A stretch of DNA of 64,000 bases from Dactylorhiza incarnata (lineage: Eukaryota; Streptophyta; Magnoliopsida; Asparagales; Orchidaceae): contig JAWHQI010000202.1 in NCBI GenBank assembly GCA_033032865.1, positions 2,170,001-2,234,000 of the forward strand, given 5' to 3'. Shown here in pieces: positions 56,700 to 64,000 of this stretch (position 1 is the stretch's first letter; each line of letters starts with the position of its first letter). The notes beneath the pieces are model-generated. The model worked only from the letters and a program-made list of their open reading frames with translations. It searched no databases and was not told where the DNA came from. The position numbers and the translations under genes were made by a program.

Positions 56700-58647
56700 T
56701 TATCTCTGAGGAAGGGATCCTAAATTCTCCTGCACATGTAACTCAAATATTAGAAGGTACATAGTTACCTTGGGCCCTTTGCTTTTACCAATATAAGGTG
56801 AAATGAAAGAATAAGTGGGTCTTTCATGATATCCTTTTGGATGGCCGAAAATAGGTCTATTAGACCAATATTTTTTATTTTGATATTTGAAGTTTGCATA
56901 GAATCCATTTTGATATAGTAGATGTGTAGAATGTCTAATGATTTTTCTCTTAGTTTTACCTTTTTGATTGAAATTCATTAGTTTCTCTGAATTGTTTTTC
57001 TATAGAGTTCTCTTCTCACTATTAGGATTTACTTTGTTATATATAGTGAGTTTTTCAGTGTGATTGTTGTCTAGTGCTTTAATTACTGTTCTGGTCACAG
57101 CTATTTGAAAGTCACTAGGTCTAACACAGGTAACTGGATTTTTCTAGGCAGGTCTCCTAGGGACTTCTATGCTTGTGGATGGATCTGCTCCTAAGCCAAG
57201 GTGCTTAAATCTCATAGAGAGATTTTGTGTAATATCCTTGAGATTTTGACTCCTCCTATTGAGTGAGTCTTCAAAGGCTTTTGCCTTTGTAAGCTCTTCT
57301 TTTAGGTTTGAGTTTTCATTGGTTAGATTAGTTATTACTGTTTCCTTTTTATAAATTTGATTTCTCAAATATTACAGAATACAAATCATTTTTCTTAAAG
57401 TCTTCTAATTCTTCCCTAAATGTTTCTATTTCTTTTCGAACCTTAAGATAATCATTACAAATTTCCTTAAAACAACTCTTAAATTCTTTAGTATTAAATT
57501 CTTCTAAAGTAAAATCAAAGTCATCAAGGAGAGATAGCTGATCTTCTTCAGTTGAATCTTCTAAAGCCATTAGGCAGGGTTCTTCAGTCTTTATTTCTTC
57601 CTCCCTATCGGAGGAAGTGTTGGAGCTTGATTCAGTATCACTCCAAGTTTCAACTACAAAGCCTCTTCCTTTCTTCTTATCTTTTCATATGAACTTTTGC
57701 TTTTGGTGATCCCTTTTAAGAAGCTTGTCCTTCTGAAGATCTCGGCACTCAGGTGCAATGTGTCCAGATTTCCTAGAAGAGTAGCAGGTTATCTAATTCT
57801 TTAGAGTCTTGTCCAATCTGGGTTTGTTTGAGCTCCTATCCTTCTTTCTGGAGTCTTCTGTCTTTACCCATTTTTTGAATCTTCTAGCTAAGAGATTGAA
57901 CATCTCTCCTTCAGAAGTGGAAGGCTCCCCTTCAGCAGCCTTCAGAGCAATGGTCCTTTCTTTAGGGGTTGAGACCTTTTCTTTGGCTTCAGTCTTAGCC
58001 ATGCTCTTCAATAGGAGCACATAGGAATTGAGCTTTCTTAGTAGAGCATCAGTAGAAGTTTCTCAATGACAACTTTACTCTCTAATAACCCAGATCCTTG
58101 TGTCATATATGCTTGGGAAGCACATGAGGAGCTTGTCATTTATCTCTATTTGAGATATCTCCTTGTCCAGTCCTCTCAGCTCATTTATAATGATGTTGAA
58201 TCTCTGATGCATCTCAGCCACACTTTCTTCAGACTTCTTTTGGAATTTCTCATAATGTGATATGAGAAGGAGCCTTCTGTCGTTTCTTTCATCAGAACTT
58301 CCCTAAGCCAATCTGGAAAGGGATCCCCAGATTTCTTGTTGGTGAGTTCCAGTCAACCACCTTTTGGAAAATGTCATCAGACATTGTAGAGACCAGAATG
58401 TTCATGGCCTTGAGATCACATGCCTTCAGCTTCTTTTCAGCATCTGTCCATTCAGATCTAGGGACAGGTTCCTATGTGACAGTTCCACTGATAGTTCTCC
58501 TGACTAGTGCTGGAGGACCTGAGATAATGACATCAAAAATGTCTTCATCAATAGAGTTTATATATAACTTTATTCTGGCTGTCCAAAGTGTATACTTATT
58601 CAGGTGATACACTGGTGGTCTGATGGATGCATATTCCTTAGAACACA
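56700..58647 (-). pseudogene. gag: Copia-type gag, copy 2 (element E)
   Basis: Starts at Met 58647 (M-C-S-K-E-Y), with P-P-V-Y-H-L-N-K-Y-T-L-W-T-A-R-I, the usual Copia gag opening. One TAG lies near 58472 and a frame change near 58300. The zinc knuckle (about 57745-57790) reads C-Y-S-S-R-K-S-G-H-I-A-P-E-C: the second Cys is Ser. An acidic stretch and a long coiled coil (57570-57144; E-E-F-N-T-K-E-F, N-L-K-E-E-L) follow, as in SIRE/Maximus-type gag. The last part (56978-56700) ends at G-P-K-V-T, where pol would normally start, but no protease or integrase follows. Confidence 0.8.
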
Positions 58648-58730
58648 TTTTGTGAAAATAATATTAAAATATAAAATTTAGAGGTAAGAGGATCTTTTGA
58701 TTACGGTGTTAACCTTTTTATGATCAACCT

Positions 58731-58745
58731 CGCTCTAATATCAAT
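58731..58745 (-). other. Primer-binding site of E
   Basis: The minus strand after LTR2 reads TTGATATTAGAGCG, a two-mismatch form of TTGGTATCAGAGC (initiator tRNA-Met). Confidence 0.7.
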
Positions 58746-58782
58746 TGAAAGTGCACAGTGTTACCTCTTAGTACTCTCTAGA

Positions 58783-58801
58783 GGGGGGGGGGGGGGGGGG
58801 G
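58783..58801 (+). repeat. Poly-G homopolymer (19 G) in LTR2
   Basis: LTR1 has only six G at this place (24950), so the run expanded in LTR2 (or its length is an assembly artefact). Confidence 0.85.
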
Positions 58802-59029
58802 TTGAATAGAGTTTTAAAACTTTTCTATAGTCTTATGCACACACAATAAAAATACTTCTAATACGTGTGCATTCAGCTGTTCAATCCAGAATAAAGTAAT
58901 CACAGAAATGCAGAAATAATAAAATGGACCGCACAAAAATTCAAAGCACAAAGACAAGGGCTAAAGTGGTTCCCCAAAACTTATGGGTACATCCACTCTT
59001 CTACCACCTTGATAGGAATACACTAATCT

Positions 59030-59231
59030 GTGCCTAAGTCTTTTGATAAGGAGACTCTTACAACCATTGAGTCTTTTGGTAAGGAGACTCTTAGAACCAA
59101 CAACTGAGACTTTAGGTATGGAGACTCTTAGAACCAAGAACTGAGTCTTTTTGATAAAGAGACTCTTAGAACCAATCTAGATATTTCGATAAGGAGATCT
59201 TGAACCACTTAATCCCTTGGAGAGGGATTCT
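59030..59231 (-). repeat. Hairpin array in E LTR2
   Basis: Same six units as LTR1. The last pairs as AATCCC-7 nt-GGGATT here, where LTR1 has GAATCC-GGATTC, so a paired 6-bp stem persists after substitutions. The third and fifth units have lost pairing (GAGAC, AGATA). Confidence 0.82.
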
Positions 59232-59819
59232 AAAAACTCTTTACTCAAGTTACAATAAGAAAGAAAGAATAAGATAGAAGAAAAAGAAATTAGTCTTCAG
59301 ATTTGAATCCTCTTTCATCAGATTTCTCTGAGGATTCTTGGCACTGTGGACTGGATCTTATAGAAGATTAATCCTTTGTAGGAAAAGGATTGTTAAGCTT
59401 TGTCCAATCTTTCACTTGGTTGCAGCAGGGAGAAGAAGAAGTGATGCTGAACATAGAAGTATCTTTATGTATCTTGTCTGAGAGAGAACTTGAGGAAGAA
59501 GAAGACATAATATAATGGTTTAATTGTTTGTTATCTCTCTTCCTGCGTATATTCTCTATCGAATAACATTTGAATTTGTTTCCTCTTCGATTGTGTCCCT
59601 GTTAAGAATGTTCATGGGATAATACCATTCTCTTTCCATTTATGTTGACAGCCCATCAATTATCTTTTTGAATAACTTTCAAGAATGTCTTCGTTGTCTC
59701 TCTGGAGTCCTTCTTTCCATTCATGGCAATAAATGAACAATTAAAATTCAAATTACTTCCTTGTATACCTTCTGGAAGAGCATCAGAAAATAATACAGAA
59801 AGTATTCTATTTCTATGCA

Positions 59820-60174
59820 TGTATTTGACATAGCGTCGAATACATTTGCCTTCTAGTCGGCGCACCTCTGAGTTCTAATAGAAGGTGCTTCGAATTCCTC
59901 TTCAGCTTTGAACTGAACTTTGATATCGGTGTTGCATCGAATTCTTATCGACGTATCCGTCGAGTTGAAGACTTGGACTTTGAACTTCATCTTCTGCGTC
60001 GACTTTAAGTCGAAGTTGTGTTGACTTCTAATACTGCTTCAAATGACTCTATCTTCTGCGTCAAGTACATCTCGACGTTGCGTTATCTTGGACTTTAGTC
60101 TGAGTTAATGTTACTTCTATTCAAAGTTACTTCGACTCGTAGTCGAAGCTGCGTCGACTTCTATTCAACGCAGG
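59820..60174 (-). repeat. TCGA palindrome block in E LTR2
   Basis: Counterpart of 25957-26272, including 'cgtcgacttctattc' type units; several C-to-T or C-to-A changes. Confidence 0.8.
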
Positions 60175-60355
60175 TTTAACTGAACTAAATTTTTGACTCT
60201 TTTTGGATTGGTCTTCGACACTCTAATGAGAGTGTGACATCCTAAGACATCTATTGACCAAATTACCCTCTCTATATAACATGTGTAATATATCCTAGAT
60301 AATGAAATCACTGTATTTAATTTGAAAGATTAATTAAAGGGGGGTTTTCACAACA

Positions 60356-60370
60356 ATCTCCCCCTATTTA
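60356..60370 (-). other. Polypurine tract of the second E element
   Basis: Minus strand AAATAGGGGGAGAT directly before TGTTGTG. Confidence 0.78.
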
Positions 60371-60586
60371 TCTTAAATTTTACAAATTGTTTAAGTGATT
60401 TCAATCATACTTAGACATAAAATTGAATACAGACAAATGTACAAAGAACAATAATGACATGATTGAATAGAAGCACAAACCATATAATAAACTTCCAAGT
60501 AATCAGATTATTTTCAATAACTTTATCCACCCGATAATATAATAGAAATTTTTCATTTTCACGGAGTACATGTAGTGTTCTATTCT

Positions 60587-62213
60587 TTAGGAGGGGTTTT
60601 CCTCTTCCATGAGAAGTCCTGAGGTGTCACCTTTGGGTGGAAACACCAAGGGCTCATCCTCTTCTTCAACAGCTTTATCATAATCTTTGTCATTTTCTTG
60701 AGCAATGTCCTCTTGATTTATTTTTGCTGCCTCTTTAGCAATGTTATTAACATAATCTAGGAGTTGTTCAGTGACGAGGGGCTCCCCTTTGGTCAATGCA
60801 AGAATTTCTATAGTGAGACTCCCCGTGATTTAGTACACGCAACTCCCCCTAGATTTGGGCATTCTTTTCTGGAGCATGAACTATACCATCTAGAATTACT
60901 TTGTTGAACACTGCGATCTTATTAGGATCTCCAGATTCCTGAGCAAGATTATTCTGTTCTGTGACAGGGACTTTCGCCTCTTGAAAGATCTCCCCCTCCT
61001 TAACCTAACAGGAAAGTGAGGTTAAGAATCTTCTGGTAACTCTGGAGGAAGAAATTACTGCCCTTATTGACTGAATAGATTCTAGTGACCCTTTTAGCTC
61101 TTTTTATATCTGGGAATATTTCCTATTAAACTTTATTGCCTGTGTCTGTAATAGATCAAAAAATGTCCCAGTGGCCAGCCCCACTGCCTTAGAGATTGTC
61201 TGGTCCATGTGAAAAGAGTGTATAAGATGGGAGGTAGAGGGTGTATTAGCAGGAGGTGAAGATAGGTTAATTGGAAAGTTTTCTGGAGACAGAACACTGA
61301 GGCCAGTGAGATTATGATTGATAGGGGATTGTATTTGAATGTCTTCTGGGATTATGATTGGTTGTGGTTGCTGTTGAGGAGAGGTCCTTGCTGGAGGTTC
61401 TATTATGTTGTCTTGTGGAACTATTACATGATCTTGAGCTGGTGTTTCAGCTATGTATCTACTATGATTGCATCAATATCTTGAGGAGGTGGAGATGCTG
61501 GAGGAGAGGGTGCAGCTTGACCAGGCTTTAGAATTTTCCTGGTCCACCTGGAGAAGATCCCTATGTTGATCCTTTTTCCTGGAGTAATTGGCACCCCTTT
61601 TGATTAACAGACCATTGGATAGTGTTGGATCATGATTTGGCTCATAATTGTCATGTAGGCATTCTCCTTATGGGCATACTTGTGGCCAACCATCTTCAAG
61701 AGGCATCTCTCCCGATTTATCCTCTTGTTCAGAACCAGGACTCCCATTATTTGCAATTGTTGTTTAGGAATAGCATATTGCGCAGAGATCTTGCATAGCA
61801 GGACCTTTCCTAAAATATTAGCCAAGAATCTGTATTCCTCCAACACATCATTCTTTTTCAGTTTGATTGCCTTCTCTTTACTGAACTTCATGATTTGTAG
61901 TATAGTGCTGATCTCTGTTACTGTCAGCTTATCAGTCACCGCCTTTTAGTAAATCAAAGGTGTGGCTCACCATCTCCTCTGTTACGTTGATATCATTTCC
62001 TGAGATCCTTCCGTTGAGGGATCCATCATCTCCAATATGAATGTTGTCTTTGAGTTCTGTTAATTCGACATCATATATCTTGCACCTTGTTGAGATTAAC
62101 TTTGTCAGTCCTGCAGTTTCAAACAACCCAAGAATGGCCTTGAAGTAGTCTGATGCAGCATTGAATGTTTCTACATCCACATCAAATCCAGAATTGACTT
62201 TTGGAGGTGCCAT
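60587..62213 (-). pseudogene. ORF2 copy 3 (element E)
   Basis: Collinear with copy 2: M-A-P-P-K-V-N-S-G-F at 62213, the same break after G-G-D near 61932, then an open segment 61939-61604 (T-V-T-E-I-S, K-V-L-L-C-K-I-S, L-V-L-N-K-R-I-N), a Pro-rich part, and the acidic tail with stop at 60587. A deletion of about 30 bp near 60820 compared with copy 2. Role unknown. Confidence 0.62.
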
Positions 62214-62865
62214 TGAATCTTTCTGTTAGTACCTACAAAAAGAAAAACATGAAAAAGAGAGAGAGAGAGAGAGAGAGGAAAGCAAGAGCAAGAACGCAAG
62301 AGAGTTAGAGAGCCAGAAAGCACGAGATCACGAGAGATAGAATTCGAAAGCGTTATATTATCTAACGTCTAAGTTGCTTAAAAGAAGACGATTTGTCACA
62401 ACTTAGAGTTGTATTCAAAGCAACGTCGGAAAGAAAAAATTTAGCACGCCAAAACATGTCGAAGTAGCTTCTAGAAGCAAAATTACGCATGCTTGACAAG
62501 TCAACGTTGCGTCAAATTTTAATCGACATGACTTCGAATTTGTGCAGTAATTATTAAATCGATGGATGCGTCGATATGCATTTGATGCTGCGTTGAACGC
62601 TATTCAAATTATCTATTCTAGGCGGCTCTCTAAGCTGGCGTCGAGTAGAACTCGACGGTGCATCAAATTCTATTCAACTTAACTCTGAATCTACAATTGC
62701 ATTTTTGTAAGAAGTTTATGTTGTTTTTCCCAGCAATTGTCTTTTGAAAATAACATTTATAATATTATATATGTTAACTAGAGTGCATCATCAAGAGTTT
62801 GAGAAAAGAAGTCACTCCCTTGATTCTTTGAAGTTCCATGTTGAATGATTAGTTTTCCCTTTCCC
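62214..62865 (-). promoter_or_regulatory. Spacer 3 upstream of ORF2 copy 3
   Basis: Same layout as spacer 2: AT-rich TATA-like stretch near 62760, TCGA motifs 62460-62680, CT tract 62257-62277, 'tttttgtag' before the ATG. Confidence 0.45.
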
Positions 62866-62869
62866 TCTA

Positions 62870-64000
62870 TTATCTCTGAGGAAGGGATCCTAAATTCTCC
62901 TGCACATGTAACTCAAATATTAGAAGGTACCTAGTTACCTTGGGCCCTTTGCTTTTACCAATATAAGGTGAAATGAAAGAATAAGTGGGTCTTTCATGAT
63001 ATCCTTTTGAATGGCAGAAAATAGGTCTATTAGACCAATATTTATTATTTTGATATTTGAAGTTTGCATAGAATCCATTTTGATATAGTAGATATGTAGA
63101 ATGTCTACTGATTTTTCTCTTAGTTTTACCTTTCTGATTAAAATTCATTAGTTTCTCTGAATTGTTTTTCTATAGAGTTCTCTTCTCACTATTAGGATTT
63201 ACTTTGTTAAATATAGTGAGTTTTTCAGTGTGATTATTGTCTAGTGCTTTAATTACTGTTCTGGTCTCAGCTATTTGAAAGTCACTAGGTCTAACAAATG
63301 TAACTGGATTTTTCTAGGCAGGTCTGCTAGGGACTTCTATGCTGGTGGATGGATCTGCTCCTAAGCCAAGGTGCTTAAATTCATAGAGAGATTTTGTGTA
63401 ATATCCATGAGATTTTGACTACTCCCATTGAGTGAGTCTTCAAAGGCTTTTGCCTTTGTAAGCTCTTCTTTTAGGTTTGAGTTTTCATTGGTTAGATTAG
63501 TTATTACTATTTCCATTTTACTAATTTGATTTCTCAAATATTAATATACAGAATACAAGTCATTTTTCTAAAATTCTTCTAATTCTTCCCTAAATGTTTC
63601 TATTTCTTTTTGAACCTTAAGATAATCATTACAAAATTCCTTAAAACAACTCTTAAATTCTTCAGTATTAAATTCTTCTAAAGTAAAATCAAAGTCATCA
63701 AGGAGAGATACCTGATCTTCTTCAGTTGAATCTTATAAAGCCATTAGGAAGGGTTCTTCAGTCTTTATTTCTTCCTCCCTATCGGAGGAAGTGTTGGAGC
63801 TTGATTCAGTATCACTCCAAGTTTCAACAACAAAGCCTCTTCCTTTCTTCTTATATTTTCTTCTGAACATCTGCTTTTGGTGATCCCTTTTATGAAGTTT
63901 GTCCTTCTGAAGATATCGGCACTCAGGTGCAATGTGTCCAGATTTCCTAGAAGATTAAAAGGTTATCTAATTCTTTGGAGTCTTGTCCAATCTGGGTTTG
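62870..64000 (-). pseudogene. gag: Copia-type gag, copy 3 (element E), cut by window end
   Basis: The minus-strand region 63148-62870 ends at G-P-K-V-T as in copy 2; a coiled-coil segment lies at about 63480-63730, and the zinc knuckle area near 63940 carries an extra in-frame stop where the first Cys should be. It is more decayed than copy 2. Upstream gag lies beyond 64000. Confidence 0.75.

Larger units (their letters stand above)
58746..60355 (-). repeat. LTR2 of element E
   Basis: 1,610 bp; minus-strand start TGTTGTGAAAAC and end GTGCACTTTCA. A PBS lies on its left and a PPT on its right, so it serves as the 5' LTR of the left element and the 3' LTR of the right element. It holds a G19 run, the hairpin array, the TCGA block, the ACACTCT-AATG-AGAGTGT hairpin (60218) and a TATATAGA (minus, 60271-60278). 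Confidence 0.85.
8652..64000 (-). mobile_element. Element B: chromovirus (Tekay/Del-like), split by C and E, runs off right edge
   Basis: B is read on the minus strand. Left to right its own pieces are the 3' LTR (8652-10866), polypurine tract, integrase with chromodomain, RNase H and RT (to 13856), then, after the insertion of C, protease (24598-24912). Element E is inserted upstream of the protease, and B's gag, leader and 5' LTR must lie beyond 64000. The proteins are close to those of F, so B and F belong to one family, but B is much more decayed. Confidence 0.8.
24913..64000 (-). mobile_element. Element chain E: pol-less Copia-derived elements with an extra ORF
   Basis: On the minus strand the unit is LTR, PBS, gag, spacer, ORF2, PPT, LTR. 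Left to right: LTR1 24913-26453; ORF2 copy 1 (split by D); gag fragment; ORF2 copy 2; gag copy 2; PBS; LTR2 58746-60355; then ORF2 copy 3 and gag copy 3, running off the window. LTR2 is thus shared by two elements in a row, and the first contains an internal duplication joined at about 54366. No protease, integrase, RT or RNase H is seen in E. The left target site is ACTAC (24908-24912). Confidence 0.78.

Noticed and set aside
10867..64000. Endogenous pararetrovirus origin for the RT segments
   Set aside because: Integrase, LTRs and target duplications are present; no movement or coat protein signs. All RT segments fit Ty3/gypsy elements.

Overview
The window looks like nuclear DNA from a large-genome flowering plant. 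It consists almost entirely of LTR retrotransposons and their debris, inserted into one another. I found no host gene, no rRNA or tRNA gene, no CRISPR array and nothing prokaryotic. Every coding stretch I could identify is retrotransposon gag/pol or a retroelement-borne ORF, and nearly all carry stops or frameshifts. The species cannot be named from this sequence.

Layout, outermost first. Element A (1-8581, +) is the right part of a degenerate Ty3/gypsy element with a ~4.9 kb LTR. A Copia-like solo LTR (3858-4912) with a perfect ATAAC target duplication sits inside that LTR. After 70 bp of unassigned spacer comes element B (from 8652, - strand), a chromovirus (Tekay/Del-like) whose other end lies beyond the window. 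B is split twice. Element C (13857-24592, +), a complete Athila-type element, sits between B's protease and RT with a perfect GAAGC duplication. Element E (from 24913, - strand) sits upstream of B's protease and runs off the right edge. E is a Copia-derived element chain with gag but no pol; in place of pol it has a second ORF ('ORF2', transposon-protein-like), present here in three copies. E's first ORF2 copy is split by element D (27796-52446, +), a gypsy element with 5.0 kb LTRs. D's 3' LTR is in turn split by element F (37543-47688, -), a chromovirus closely related to B. The nesting order B > E > D > F gives a relative insertion history.

Beyond the parts list, four patterns stand out. 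(1) The LTRs of five families carry dense, CpG-containing palindromic motif arrays, and in A, C, F and the solo LTR these sit directly upstream of TATA-like boxes. One motif (TTCGACGAA) recurs in several unrelated families. (2) E's LTR has an array of hairpins whose arms differ in sequence but stay complementary, while the loop is conserved. (3) A ~90 bp cassette is shared by the Athila element (twice) and by D's LTR (both copies), although these are different lineages. (4) E's ORF2 has its own promoter-like upstream spacer, repeating the motif type of its LTR, followed by a pyrimidine-rich leader.

All statements come from reading the sequence by eye. Family assignments rest on recognised motifs, not on database searches.
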